A stretch of DNA of 64,000 nt from an uncultured Bacteroidota bacterium (GTDB taxonomy: Bacteria > Bacteroidota > Bacteroidia > Flavobacteriales > Flavobacteriaceae). The first letter of the stretch is position 1; every line of letters begins with the position of its first letter. The stretch is from contig CACJRP010000004.1 of NCBI GenBank assembly GCA_902595825.1, positions 1 to 64,000 on the forward strand. Direction: 5' to 3'. The position numbers and the translations under genes are program-made. Of this stretch, positions 44,205 through 53,786 are shown one piece after another. The notes beneath the pieces were generated by a model. The model did no database searches and was not told the origin of the DNA. It worked only from the letters and a program-made list of their open reading frames with translations.

Positions 44205-44405
44205 ATGAATGAGATAGTTGCCGTATTTATAGCAATTTTTGTTCTTATAGGAGGCATTGTCGCATATGGGGTCATAAGCACCTCTATGGGTTATGAAGAG
44301 GATGAAAACCAAAATTATATACCTGACCGTCTAGAACGTATGTTTGGTAAAGACCCACGCGCAAAAAAAGGAAAAGAACAAAATAAAAAACAAAAAAAAA
44401 TATAA
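44205..44405 (+). CDS. Small single-pass membrane protein
   Basis: A 66-residue protein I do not recognise. An N-terminal transmembrane helix ('IVAVFIAIFVLIGGIVAYGV') is followed by an acidic region with 'ENQNYIPDRLERMFGKDPR' and a Lys/Gln-rich tail. The ordered 'YIPDRLE' segment, good start spacing and lack of overlap with a neighbouring gene support a real gene. It has no visible operon partner; the next gene starts 100 bases on. Confidence 0.65.
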   Translation: MNEIVAVFIAIFVLIGGIVAYGVISTSMGYEEDENQNYIPDRLERMFGKDPRAKKGKEQNKKQKKI

Positions 44406-44505
44406 AAATAAATTTAAATAATTTTATAATTTATAAGCCGGTTTTTAAGCCAAATTCAATCTCATTATTGTAAATTGTTATAGATCATTAAATCACCTAA
44501 TTTCT

Positions 44506-45708
44506 ATGGAAGCATTTATTTATGACGCGATAAGAACAGTTAGAGGTAAGGGAAATAATAAGGGTGCCTTGTTAGGTATTACTCCTACTGAGCTTGTAAA
44601 ACAAACCATGGTAAGTTTAAAAGAGAAACACAATATCGACACATCTTTGGTGGAAGATATTATACTTGGCTGTGTTACACAAGTTATGGACCAAGCCGCA
44701 AATATTGCAAAATCCGCAGCACAAGCTGCTGAGTATGGTGATCACATGTGCGGTGTGACATTGAATAGATTTTGCGGTTCTGGACTTGAATCAATCAATC
44801 AGGCGTCGGCCTACATAAAATCTGGTTACAAAGATTTAATTATTGCGGGGGGTGTTGAGTGCATGTCTCGTGTGAAAATGGGTTCAGATGGTGGAGGTAT
44901 GTTTATAGATCCAAACCTTGCAATACCGGGAAACATAATTCCGCAAGGAATTTCTGCAGATTTGATTGCTTCTAAGTATGGTTATACTAGAGAAGATACC
45001 GATAAATATGCTGTTGAATCTCAAAAAAGAGCTGCCTTAGCCGATGAGAACAATTATTTCAAATCTAGAATATCTGTTAAGGACAATAATGGAATTGAAA
45101 TACTAACCACGGACGAAAATATTCGTCCTGAAACAGATCTCAATGGGTTATCTAGTTTAATGCCCGCATTTGAAATGATCGGAGGAATGGGAGGGTTTAA
45201 CGATGTTGCGTTAGATAAGTACCCAGAGGTTGAAAAAATTAACCATGTTCATCACGCAGGTAACTCTTCTGCAATAGTTGATGGAGCTGCCATTACTTTA
45301 ATTGGTAATAAAGATGCTGGCGAGAAATTAAATCTTAAACCAAGATTTAAAATTTTAACTGCTGCCGTTCAAGGTGTTGATCCAACAATTATGCTAACAG
45401 GTCCAGCTCCCGCTTCAAAGAGAGCACTGAATAACTTAGGTATGGAATTAAGCGATATCGATCTTTTTGAAGTTAATGAGGCTTTTTCTGCAATTCCAAT
45501 GCTGTTTATGGAGAAGACAGGGGTAGACCCTAGCATAGTTAACGTCAACGGTGGTTCAATCGCCATGGGGCATCCATTAGGAGCTACAGGGTGTATATTA
45601 ACTGGAACAATAATGGACGAAATTGAACGCAGAGATTTGAATACTGGTTTGGTAACACTCTGTATAGGTGGGGGAATGGGTATTGCGACTATTATAGAAC
45701 GTGTATAA
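44506..45708 (+). CDS. Acetyl-CoA C-acyltransferase (thiolase)
   Basis: A 400-residue thiolase that cleaves 3-ketoacyl-CoA to acetyl-CoA in beta-oxidation. The acylated cysteine is in 'LNRFCGSGLESINQ' (about residue 89), the C-terminal base in 'VNGGSIAMGHPLGATGC' and the second cysteine in 'TLCIGGGMGIATIIER'. The start 'AFIYDAIRTVRGKGNNKG' is typical of FadA/FadI. It is 5 bases upstream of a FadJ-type gene, so the two form a complete multifunctional beta-oxidation unit. Exact assignment to FadA or FadI is uncertain. Confidence 0.93.
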   Translation: MEAFIYDAIRTVRGKGNNKGALLGITPTELVKQTMVSLKEKHNIDTSLVEDIILGCVTQVMDQAANIAKSAAQAAEYGDHMCGVTLNRFCGSGLESINQASAYIKSGYKDLIIAGGVECMSRVKMGSDGGGMFIDPNLAIPGNIIPQGISADLIASKYGYTREDTDKYAVESQKRAALADENNYFKSRISVKDNNGIEILTTDENIRPETDLNGLSSLMPAFEMIGGMGGFNDVALDKYPEVEKINHVHHAGNSSAIVDGAAITLIGNKDAGEKLNLKPRFKILTAAVQGVDPTIMLTGPAPASKRALNNLGMELSDIDLFEVNEAFSAIPMLFMEKTGVDPSIVNVNGGSIAMGHPLGATGCILTGTIMDEIERRDLNTGLVTLCIGGGMGIATIIERV

Positions 45709-45713
45709 GCTTA

Positions 45714-47864
45714 ATGAAAAATATTAAAGACAAATTTTTAAGTTATTCTGTTGATAAAGAAGGGGTTGCTTTGATTGAAATTAATCAAAAAGAGGAACCA
45801 GCTAATCTTCTCACACTTGATTTTGTTACAAGATATTTTGAAGTAGCAAAAATTGCTATAGAAGATAAGGATGTAAAAGGAGTAATTATTACATCAGGTA
45901 GACCCATTTTTATGGCAGGTGGAGATTTGAGAATGCTCGCAAAACCAATAGCAGACAAAAAAGAGTTTTTTGGAGGTATTATGTTTTTTCATAAAGGACT
46001 TAGAGAAATTGAAACTTCTGGAAAACCATTTGTAGCTGCAATCAATGGAACTGCACTAGGTGGTGGCCTTGAGTTAAGTTTGTCTTGTCACTACAGAATT
46101 TCCTTAAGTTCAACAAAAATTAAAATAGGCTTTCCAGAAATAAAAGCTGGAATATTTCCAGGGGCTGGAGGCACTTCTAAGAGTCCCTATATCCTAGGAT
46201 TACAAAACTCTCTAATGTATATTCTTCAAGGGATTGAGGCAAGACCCCAAAAAGCCTTAAATGATGGACTAATAGATTTAGTAGTTGATTCTCAAGAAGA
46301 GATGCTTACCAAAGCTAAAGAATACATTCTAAATACGAAAAATCCACTTCAGCCGTGGGATAATAAAAAACATAAAATTCCAGGAGGTGGCATTTGGACA
46401 CCAAACGGTGTACAAACCTTAGCTGGAGCGTCTGGAAATGTTGGTAAACTCACACATGGAAATTATCCTTCTGCCCAAAAAGTTTTAAAAGTTATACACG
46501 ATGGGATACAAATACCAATTGATAGAGCACTAGAAATTGAAGCCCGTTATTTTATAGAGGCCGTTACTAGTAAAGAGGCAAAAAATATGATTCGAACTGG
46601 GTTCTTCGGAATTCAGGGTGCTGCAAAAGGAAAAGCAAGACCTAAAAACGAGGACAAGTACGAGATTAATAAAGTTGGAGTTTTAGGAGCTGGAATGATG
46701 GGTTCTGGAATTGCGTATGTTTCAGCTAGAGCTGGAATGGAAGTGGTTTTAAAAGATGTTACGATCGATGGAGCAAAAAAAGGTAAATCATACTCTGAAG
46801 AACTGCTTAACAAAGCTATTTCAAAAGGTAGATCAACAGAAGAAAAAAAACAAGCTACCTTATCAAGGATTATCCCAACTGACAACCCAAAAGATGTCGA
46901 AGGAAGCGATTTAATTATTGAGGCTGTTTTTGAAAATGTAGATTTAAAAGATAAAGTTACCAAAGAAACTGAGGCTGTTTTAGGAGACGATAAAATTTAT
47001 GGTTCAAATACTTCAACCATCCCGATTAGTTTGTTGGCTAAGTCTTCCAAAAGACCTCAAAATTTTATCGGAATTCACTTTTTTTCTCCAGTTGACAAAA
47101 TGCCGCTAGTCGAAATCATTGTTGGAGACAAAACTTCAGATAGAGCAATTGCAGCAGCTATTGATTACACAGTTTCTATTAGAAAAGTACCTATAGTAGT
47201 TAATGATAGTAGAGGTTTTTTTACATCTAGATGCTTTGGAACCTATCTTAGCGAAGGAATGTTTCTTCTAGAAGAAGGAGTCGCTCCTCAAATAGTTGAA
47301 AGAATAGCAATTAAAAAAGGAATGCCTGTCGGACCGCTTGCTGTCCATGATGAGGTTTCATTAACACTTAGCGCTCACGTATTTGAAAGTGACCCATCTG
47401 AAAAGAAGGAATCAGAAAAAAGGACTTACGATTTAGTTAAAAAATTAATAAATAAACATAGTAGAACAGGTAAAAGAGATGGGGCTGGTTTCTATGATTA
47501 TCCAAAGGGGAAACAAAAGAGGCTGTGGAAAGGACTGAAAGAAGTATTTAACCAAAAAAAAGATGCTTTTGCTGAAAATATGATATCAAAACGTTTATTA
47601 CATAGACAATCACTCGAAAGCTTTAGATGTCTTAATGAGGGAGTACTTCGTTCTACAACTGATGGAGACATTGGTTCAGTTCTTGGCTGGGGTTTCCCAA
47701 TTTATACAGGTGGAGCTTTATCCTATATAGATTATGTCGGAATGGGGAATTTTATAGAAGATTGTGATAAATTTAAATCTGAATTTGGTGACCATTGGGA
47801 AGTACCTTTAGAACTTAGAGAATTATTAAAAAAAGATAAATCTGTTCATGATTTTAAAATCTAA
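45714..47864 (+). CDS. fadJ: FadJ/FadB-type multifunctional beta-oxidation protein
   Basis: A 716-residue enzyme with an N-terminal enoyl-CoA hydratase ('IITSGRPIFMAGGDLRML', 'AINGTALGGGLELSLSCHYR', catalytic Glu in 'GFPEIKAGIFPGAGG') and a C-terminal 3-hydroxyacyl-CoA dehydrogenase ('VGVLGAGMMGSGIAY' NAD-binding loop, 'IGIHFFSPVDKMPLVEII', 'VNDSRGFFTSRCFGTY'). It performs the hydration and oxidation steps of fatty-acid breakdown, supplying the thiolase upstream. An acyl-CoA dehydrogenase and ligase are not in the window. Confidence 0.93.
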   Translation: MKNIKDKFLSYSVDKEGVALIEINQKEEPANLLTLDFVTRYFEVAKIAIEDKDVKGVIITSGRPIFMAGGDLRMLAKPIADKKEFFGGIMFFHKGLREIETSGKPFVAAINGTALGGGLELSLSCHYRISLSSTKIKIGFPEIKAGIFPGAGGTSKSPYILGLQNSLMYILQGIEARPQKALNDGLIDLVVDSQEEMLTKAKEYILNTKNPLQPWDNKKHKIPGGGIWTPNGVQTLAGASGNVGKLTHGNYPSAQKVLKVIHDGIQIPIDRALEIEARYFIEAVTSKEAKNMIRTGFFGIQGAAKGKARPKNEDKYEINKVGVLGAGMMGSGIAYVSARAGMEVVLKDVTIDGAKKGKSYSEELLNKAISKGRSTEEKKQATLSRIIPTDNPKDVEGSDLIIEAVFENVDLKDKVTKETEAVLGDDKIYGSNTSTIPISLLAKSSKRPQNFIGIHFFSPVDKMPLVEIIVGDKTSDRAIAAAIDYTVSIRKVPIVVNDSRGFFTSRCFGTYLSEGMFLLEEGVAPQIVERIAIKKGMPVGPLAVHDEVSLTLSAHVFESDPSEKKESEKRTYDLVKKLINKHSRTGKRDGAGFYDYPKGKQKRLWKGLKEVFNQKKDAFAENMISKRLLHRQSLESFRCLNEGVLRSTTDGDIGSVLGWGFPIYTGGALSYIDYVGMGNFIEDCDKFKSEFGDHWEVPLELRELLKKDKSVHDFKI

Positions 47865-47958
47865 TTATTATTCTCATTCAATTATTGCTTAAAATATTTA
47901 ACTAAGATTTTTATTTATTATTTTTTTTTCTTCGGCGGAGTTTGAAATAATAGAAAAA

Positions 47959-48543
47959 CTACCAAAATTTGTTTTCTAACATTGAAATAAAAGAAATTCC
48001 AGCAGCAGCACCTGAAATAAAAAGTTTCCATTCACGATCTTTCGCTTTAATTATATTTAAAAACAAAAATGAGATTGAAATAATAAAAAAAACAACCATT
48101 AGTTGTCCAAATTCAATTCCTAAATTAAACCCAAACAATGGTTTAATTATTGATGATTTATCTAAAATTAGAGCTTTAAAATAATTAGAGAAATCCATCC
48201 CATGAATAAGTCCAAAGAAAAGTGCCATAAAATAATTTTTACTCATATTAAGAGTCTTCTCTTTTGAGTTTGATCCTATTATATTATTTATTGCTGTGAT
48301 AAATATAGTCGCAGGAATAAGAAATTTTATAATACTTGAGGGGATATTAAATAAATCAAATGAAACTAAAGCTAGAGTAACACTATGCCCAATGGTAAAT
48401 GCGGTAACCAGAATAAGAATTTTCTTCCATTGTTGTATTCTGTAAACAGCACACAGAACTATTAAAAAAAGGATGTGATCATATCCATTAAGATTAGATA
48501 TATGATCAAAACCCAACTTAAGGTAAAATTTAAATGGATTCAC
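47959..48543 (-). CDS. HupE/UreJ family membrane protein
   Basis: A 194-residue membrane protein with about six transmembrane segments, of the HupE/UreJ_2 family. It has the conserved His-rich segments 'FDHISNLNGYDHILFLIVLC', 'TAFTIGHSVTLAL' and 'ALFFGLIHGMDFSNYF'. Family members are proposed metal (nickel or cobalt) transporters or accessory proteins. No hydrogenase or urease genes are nearby, so the metal is unknown. It follows the DUF6702 gene by 1 base and closes a three-gene minus-strand operon. Confidence 0.85.
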   Translation of the reverse strand: MNPFKFYLKLGFDHISNLNGYDHILFLIVLCAVYRIQQWKKILILVTAFTIGHSVTLALVSFDLFNIPSSIIKFLIPATIFITAINNIIGSNSKEKTLNMSKNYFMALFFGLIHGMDFSNYFKALILDKSSIIKPLFGFNLGIEFGQLMVVFFIISISFLFLNIIKAKDREWKLFISGAAAGISFISMLENKFW

Positions 48544-48544
48544 G

Positions 48545-49060
48545 TCAAAAATTTAATTTATAGGTTGATGTTTCTTTATTTAGCATTATACTTTTAGATT
48601 CTTCATTTATATGGATATAAACTATATTGTTTTGATCGTAAAATAAGTCTGTAAAGACAGCATTTTTTACTTCCATGGAATTAAATTTTCCCTCCACAGA
48701 TTTTTCAAGATACACCCAAAGGGCCGTATTCTCTCCTTCCCCATTCAGTTTTTTTTTCTTAATTTCAAAATTGATTTTTTTTCTATTAAATTTTACATAA
48801 AAAAATCTGTTTAAATATTCCATCAACATCTTGTCTGCATCAGAATGTTCATTTGGTTGACAAAAAGCCAATTCATTGCTGTAAGGATTAAAAACTAGGG
48901 CTTCGTTAACATCGGTTAAGAAAAGTTTCAAATTAACTGATATTAGGTTCTCTTTTGAGTAAAATTCAATTTCACATAAGGACAATCTTAAAGGGTGAGC
49001 GAAAGTAACACCGGATGAAAGTAATAAAACAATAAACCATTTATACACGCTACCTTTCAA
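48545..49060 (-). CDS. DUF6702 family secreted protein
   Basis: A 171-residue protein with a signal peptide ('FIVLLLSSGVTFAHP'). The mature protein begins 'HPLRLSLCEIEFYSKENLIS', typical of DUF6702 proteins encoded beside HupE/UreJ genes in Bacteroidota. The family has no established activity. The strictly paired gene order with HupE suggests one functional unit, perhaps metal uptake or surface display. It is 7 bases from the dipeptidase gene. Confidence 0.8.
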   Translation of the reverse strand: MKGSVYKWFIVLLLSSGVTFAHPLRLSLCEIEFYSKENLISVNLKLFLTDVNEALVFNPYSNELAFCQPNEHSDADKMLMEYLNRFFYVKFNRKKINFEIKKKKLNGEGENTALWVYLEKSVEGKFNSMEVKNAVFTDLFYDQNNIVYIHINEESKSIMLNKETSTYKLNF

Positions 49061-49067
49061 TTAAATA

Positions 49068-50318
49068 CTAGATTGAATTGTTTCCGGCTTTTTTCGCGTA
49101 TGCTTGAACCTCTCTGAAGACACGTAATAAGTTTCCACCCCAAATTTTCTCAATTTGGGCTTCATTGTAACCTCTTCTAACCAGCTCCACTGTAATATTC
49201 TTTATTTCACTGACATCAAAAACCCCATCGATACCACCACCACCGTCAAAATCACATCCAATACCAACATGATCGATTCCAGCAATTTTAACTATATGAT
49301 CGATATGATCAACCACATGACCTACATTTGCAGATGGGTCAGGGTATCGTTTGTTAATTAGATTTATTTTTTCTCTGTAATCATCTCGCTCATCTGTATT
49401 CATTTCTGAAACTTCCTTCATATTTGTCCTAAATATTGCTAATACTGAGTCACGCATAACATTAGGCTTAGCTTCACGTAAATAATTACTTAACATGGTT
49501 AATTGAACTACTCCCCTGTTTTTTGCAATTAATTTTAACATCTCGTCTGTAAAATTACGTTTGTGATTAGTTACCGCCCTTGCATTTGAATGACTTGCAA
49601 TTATCGGTGCTTTGGACATTTTTATCGCATCATAAAAAACACTATCATTTCCATGTGAAACGTCGACCATTATTCCTAACCTATTCATTTCACCAATAAC
49701 CTTTGCTCCCAAATCGCTGATACCATTATGTTCCGTTCCGTGAGGATCAGTCGCTGAATCAGCGAGATCATTATTTGAAGAATGAACCAAAGTGATATAA
49801 CGGACACCCTTATTGTAATAAAGTTCTACATTTGAAATGTCGCTACCTATTGGATATCCATTCTCAATACCTATGTAAATAGCGTGTTTTCCTTCCTTTT
49901 CTAATGTGTAAGCATCTTCAGGATTTAGCGCCAATCCTACTTTGTCAGAATTTCTATCAATAGATGTCGTTATCGAATCTATCATTTGTAAGCACAGCGA
50001 TTTAGCTCTCCCATTACCATCATCATCTCTTATGTCTTGGGCAACGAAAGCAGCAAAAAAGATAGCATCTAAACCACCTTCTTTCATTCTGGGATAATCT
50101 ACTTTAGATCCTGTTTTTTTTGGATCATGTCTAACCGACATATCAAAACCTGGTTCGATCATTCTAAGTGGTGTGTCTGCGTGGGTATCTAGAGTAAGAA
50201 CCTTATCGTGAATTGCGTATGCTCTTTTAATTAAATCCTCTTTCGACTGATTTTTATCATTCTTGCATCCAACTGCGAATAAAAATGATGCTGTTATAAT
50301 TAGAAGTTTGTTTTTCAA
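49068..50318 (-). CDS. M19 membrane dipeptidase, lipoprotein
   Basis: A 416-residue zinc dipeptidase of family M19 (renal dipeptidase). These enzymes hydrolyse dipeptides and accept a D-residue at the C-terminal position. A lipobox is at Cys18 ('FAVGCKND'). The metal and substrate signatures are 'LDTHADTPLRM', 'YIGIENGYPIG' (bridging Glu), 'VDVSHGNDSVF', 'IIASHSNARAVTNHKRN' and 'VGIGCDFDGGGG'. Length is normal. It begins the M19-DUF6702-HupE operon and could handle dipeptides released by the peptidases at 31288-44172. Confidence 0.92.
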   Translation of the reverse strand: MKNKLLIITASFLFAVGCKNDKNQSKEDLIKRAYAIHDKVLTLDTHADTPLRMIEPGFDMSVRHDPKKTGSKVDYPRMKEGGLDAIFFAAFVAQDIRDDDGNGRAKSLCLQMIDSITTSIDRNSDKVGLALNPEDAYTLEKEGKHAIYIGIENGYPIGSDISNVELYYNKGVRYITLVHSSNNDLADSATDPHGTEHNGISDLGAKVIGEMNRLGIMVDVSHGNDSVFYDAIKMSKAPIIASHSNARAVTNHKRNFTDEMLKLIAKNRGVVQLTMLSNYLREAKPNVMRDSVLAIFRTNMKEVSEMNTDERDDYREKINLINKRYPDPSANVGHVVDHIDHIVKIAGIDHVGIGCDFDGGGGIDGVFDVSEIKNITVELVRRGYNEAQIEKIWGGNLLRVFREVQAYAKKAGNNSI

Positions 50319-50381
50319 TTTTTTATTATTTCTAACTAATTTACAAATAAATCATTTGACCGTACCTTTACAATATATAAT

Positions 50382-51704
50382 ATGAATAAAATCAAAAGAA
50401 GACTAAGGTATTCATACACGGCTGCTTTCGCAGGATTTATATTTGGATTTGACACCATTGTTATTTCTGGAGTAGACCAAAAGCTCCAAAATTTATGGCA
50501 TTCCACGGATTTATTTCATGGGCTAGTGGTTGTTGGTATGGCTTTGTGGGGAACTGTAATTGGTGCTATTTTTGGTGGTTTACCAACGAATTATTTCGGC
50601 AGAAAAAAAACTTTACTTTGGATAGGTTATCTTTACTCAATATCTGCGATAGGTTCTTCAATTTCGACAGACCCAATAACATTTGCATTTTTTAGATTTA
50701 TAGGAGGAGTAGGAATTGGAATTTCTACTATTGCTGCACCAGCGTATATCTCAGAAATTTCCGCTCCGAACGAAAGAGGAAACCTTGTTGGGTACTATCA
50801 GCTTAACATTGTTGTAGGAATTCTCTTTGCTTTTGTGTCAAACTTTTTCTTAAAAGAATTCGGAGAAAGCAGTTGGAGAATTATGGTTGGAATTGAAGCA
50901 ATTCCAGCGATACTTTACACAGTTATGATAATGTATATTTCTCAAAGTCCAAGATGGATTTACCTAAACGGTAATATTTCAAAATCTAAACATATTTATG
51001 AAAAATTATTTTCAAGTTCAGAAAAGGAGATTTTTTTAAACGAAATCTCTGAAACTAAAAATGAATTCCAAAAAGATGACAGTATTTTTAAAATTAAATA
51101 TAGATTTATTTTATATCTAGCTTTTATGATTGCTTTTTTTAATCAATTTTCTGGTATAAACGCCTTTTTATATTACTCACCAAGAATTTTTCAGGAAGGC
51201 GGGCTGGGAGAAAATTCTGCCTTTCTTAGCAGTATTGGAATCGGAGTTATAAATTTAATATTTACTATCATAGGTATTTCACTAATTGATAAAATAGGGA
51301 GAAAAGTACTAATGATTATTGGATCCATAGGGTATATAATTTCACTTACTTTTATTTTTTTATCCTTTTTGTTATCATGGAAAGGTATTATTCTACCCTT
51401 AGCACTTTTTTTGTTCATTGCCGCTCACGCTGTTGGACAAGGGAGTGTTATCTGGGTTTATATTTCGGAAATATTCCCTAATCATATTAGAAGTAGTGGA
51501 CAATCTTTTGGAACCTCTACACATTGGTTGCTAGCAGCTCTTATTCCTTCTATGATTCCATTTTTATTTAGTAATATAGGTGCATCTTATGTTTTTCTTA
51601 TTTTCCTATTAATGATGATTTTTCAGTTAATCTTTGTTGTTTTTTCAATGCCAGAAACAAAAGGGAAGTCTTTAGAAACACTATCAAATGAACTTCTAAA
51701 ATAA
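50382..51704 (+). CDS. MFS sugar porter
   Basis: A 440-residue, twelve-helix sugar/proton symporter of the MFS sugar porter family. Signatures include 'FIFGFDTIVISG' in helix 1, the loop motif 'NYFGRKKTLLWIG', the later 'DKIGRKVLMIIG', 'SEIFPNHIRSSGQ' and the C-terminal 'MPETKGKSLE'. It is followed 5 bases later by a PfkB-type sugar kinase, so the pair imports and phosphorylates a hexose, probably fructose. No regulator is visible. Confidence 0.92.
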   Translation: MNKIKRRLRYSYTAAFAGFIFGFDTIVISGVDQKLQNLWHSTDLFHGLVVVGMALWGTVIGAIFGGLPTNYFGRKKTLLWIGYLYSISAIGSSISTDPITFAFFRFIGGVGIGISTIAAPAYISEISAPNERGNLVGYYQLNIVVGILFAFVSNFFLKEFGESSWRIMVGIEAIPAILYTVMIMYISQSPRWIYLNGNISKSKHIYEKLFSSSEKEIFLNEISETKNEFQKDDSIFKIKYRFILYLAFMIAFFNQFSGINAFLYYSPRIFQEGGLGENSAFLSSIGIGVINLIFTIIGISLIDKIGRKVLMIIGSIGYIISLTFIFLSFLLSWKGIILPLALFLFIAAHAVGQGSVIWVYISEIFPNHIRSSGQSFGTSTHWLLAALIPSMIPFLFSNIGASYVFLIFLLMMIFQLIFVVFSMPETKGKSLETLSNELLK

Positions 51705-51709
51705 AATAG

Positions 51710-52594
51710 ATGTCAAGAGTTGTTAGTTTCGGTGAGATTTTATGGGATAAATTACCATCAGGAAGAGTACCCGGGGGTGCTCCTTTAAATTTTGCATATA
51801 GATTAAATTCTTTTCAAAATTCATCAACAATTATAAGTATGGTTGGAGATGATTCATTAGGAAAGCAGCTTATAGAATTTTTGAAAGTAAGCAGTTTAAA
51901 TACGGAACATATACAAATCTCAAAAATATATGAAACGGCCGAGGTGAATGTTTCAATTGATGAAAACGGGATCGCAGATTATGATATATTAAATCCTGTT
52001 GCTTGGGACAATATATTGTTAAATTCAAAAAATATAGCCTTGACTAAAAACTCTTCAATATTTGTTTTCGGCAGTTTAATATGCAGAAATACAACTTCTA
52101 GAAAAACCCTTAAGGAACTGCTAAAAATTGCACCATTTAAGTTATTCGATGTTAATTTAAGATCTCCGCATTACAACTTGAACTTAATAGAAGAATTGAT
52201 GGTATCAGCAGATTTTATAAAATTCAACTATGAGGAAATTCAGGAAATATGTACAATATATACTCAGAAAAAGGCAACCTTGGAAAATATGATCGAGACA
52301 ATTTCAAAGAGAACTAAGACCAATAACATTTGTGTTACTATGGGGGAAAAAGGTGCATGTTACTATACCAATAACTTATTTTACTACCAAGACGGATTTA
52401 AAATAAATGTATTAGATACTGTTGGCGCTGGAGATTCATTTCTAGCAACTCTAGTTGAAGGAATTTTGAATAAAACGAAACCCCAGGAAATTTTAAAAAA
52501 AGCATGCGGAGTCGCCGCACTTGTTGCCTCTAAAAAAGGTGCAACACCAATTGTTTCTACGGCAGAAATAAATGATTTAATAGGAAAGAAATAA
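51710..52594 (+). CDS. PfkB-family sugar kinase, probable fructokinase
   Basis: A 294-residue carbohydrate kinase. The N-terminal 'SFGEILWDKLPSGRVPGGAP' segment and 'LNFAYRL' match bacterial fructokinases. The C-terminal anion hole and base are in 'LDTVGAGDSFLATLVEG', and 'ICVTMGEKGACYY' is also typical. It should phosphorylate fructose or a similar ketohexose taken in by the adjacent porter. Frame and length are complete; substrate specificity is inferred. Confidence 0.88.
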   Translation: MSRVVSFGEILWDKLPSGRVPGGAPLNFAYRLNSFQNSSTIISMVGDDSLGKQLIEFLKVSSLNTEHIQISKIYETAEVNVSIDENGIADYDILNPVAWDNILLNSKNIALTKNSSIFVFGSLICRNTTSRKTLKELLKIAPFKLFDVNLRSPHYNLNLIEELMVSADFIKFNYEEIQEICTIYTQKKATLENMIETISKRTKTNNICVTMGEKGACYYTNNLFYYQDGFKINVLDTVGAGDSFLATLVEGILNKTKPQEILKKACGVAALVASKKGATPIVSTAEINDLIGKK

Positions 52595-52638
52595 ATTTTT
52601 AATGGGTTAAGTAAATTTTATAATTTTAAGTGATTTTT

Positions 52639-53685
52639 ATGAAAAGTAACGTTTTAGAATATATAATCTCCCTTTCAATACCAATTAAAACCGTGAGGAC
52701 CTTATATTTTGCAATATTCTCAATTTTAATTTTAAGTTGCTCCAAGGATTCCGAAGAAAAAACTGTTGTAGTCCCTGAAATAACCTATAATTATTTTTTT
52801 GAAAGGGTTCAATCAAAATATCAATTCACTTTGAATGATAGAAAGTTAATCATAAATTTTAATCTAAATGACTTGTCATTAAGTATACAGGAAAATAAAT
52901 ATAGTAAGATAAATTGCTGGCAAACAGAAATAATAAACCTAAGAGAAGATTTTAGATTATTACAAAATAACGGAGAGGGATATTCCTTTAAAACAGATTG
53001 GATTGAAAATTACAAAAAAAAGGGAGTTATCGAATATTCGCTTTTTTTTGAAAAAAATAATTTATATCTAACCAAAAAAAATATTTACACTGATCCTGAT
53101 TTAGATGAAATCGAATCTACTTCTCTTGGTTATATCTTTAACTCCTCAAAAATTGAATCTTGTCCTGAGGATGTAGACTACAGAATTGATCCTAACTATG
53201 AAGACCTTGATTTACTGGACCCAAATGATTATGCAACAGCATTTTTTAGAGATGCGTCTGATTTAGAAGTGGAAATTGATTATAAAGAAATGATAATTTC
53301 TGTTATTAATGATGAAGTTTGGGAAAGAGGCAGTTCAATTGGCGTTGCAAAAAGAGTCTGCAATGAAGACATAATTATAGAATTAAAAGAGAGTTACTGG
53401 AAACAAGAATCCGTTATGAGAAGGTTTGATTTAATGTATCATGAGTTAGGTCACGATGCATTAAATTTGAGACATGTTTGTAACAGATACGACATTATGT
53501 ATACCTCCAATAGTGAGTTTAACGAAAGCTGTAGAGAAAATCTAAATTTAGTTGTTCCAGACTCATTAGATCCGCAAAAATATTATGGATTTAAAAAAGC
53601 ATCCAGTAGGATGTTTTTAGGTGTTAACCAAGTGAATTTTGACTGTGGTGCGGATAAGACAAGATCCAGCGTAATAGTTGACTAG
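52639..53685 (+). CDS. Zincin-like lipoprotein of unknown function
   Basis: A 348-residue exported protein I cannot place in a family. The ATG at 52639 is preferred to an in-frame GTG nine bases earlier. A lipobox follows the signal region ('FSILILSCSKD'). The N-terminal two thirds have no known motif. The C-terminal third has a zinc-protease-like 'YHELGHDALNLRHVC', then 'DIMYTSNSEFNESC'. The HExxH core is present, but the third His falls at position 12 instead of 11 of the metzincin pattern. Activity is therefore plausible but unproven. It lies in an otherwise gene-poor stretch between sugar-kinase and Cys-rich genes. Confidence 0.75.
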   Translation: MKSNVLEYIISLSIPIKTVRTLYFAIFSILILSCSKDSEEKTVVVPEITYNYFFERVQSKYQFTLNDRKLIINFNLNDLSLSIQENKYSKINCWQTEIINLREDFRLLQNNGEGYSFKTDWIENYKKKGVIEYSLFFEKNNLYLTKKNIYTDPDLDEIESTSLGYIFNSSKIESCPEDVDYRIDPNYEDLDLLDPNDYATAFFRDASDLEVEIDYKEMIISVINDEVWERGSSIGVAKRVCNEDIIIELKESYWKQESVMRRFDLMYHELGHDALNLRHVCNRYDIMYTSNSEFNESCRENLNLVVPDSLDPQKYYGFKKASSRMFLGVNQVNFDCGADKTRSSVIVD

Positions 53686-53786
53686 AAATATTTTATTTTT
53701 AATTAATCTAAATATAAATTATTGATTAACAGTTATTTATATTTATTCTAAACGTTATTAAACTTAGATTTGTTGAAAATTTATTT

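Noticed and set aside
44506..47864. Link between the beta-oxidation genes and breakdown of the Adda side chain of microcystin
   Set aside because: Thiolase and FadJ are general fatty-acid enzymes, and nothing in the sequence ties them to that substrate.
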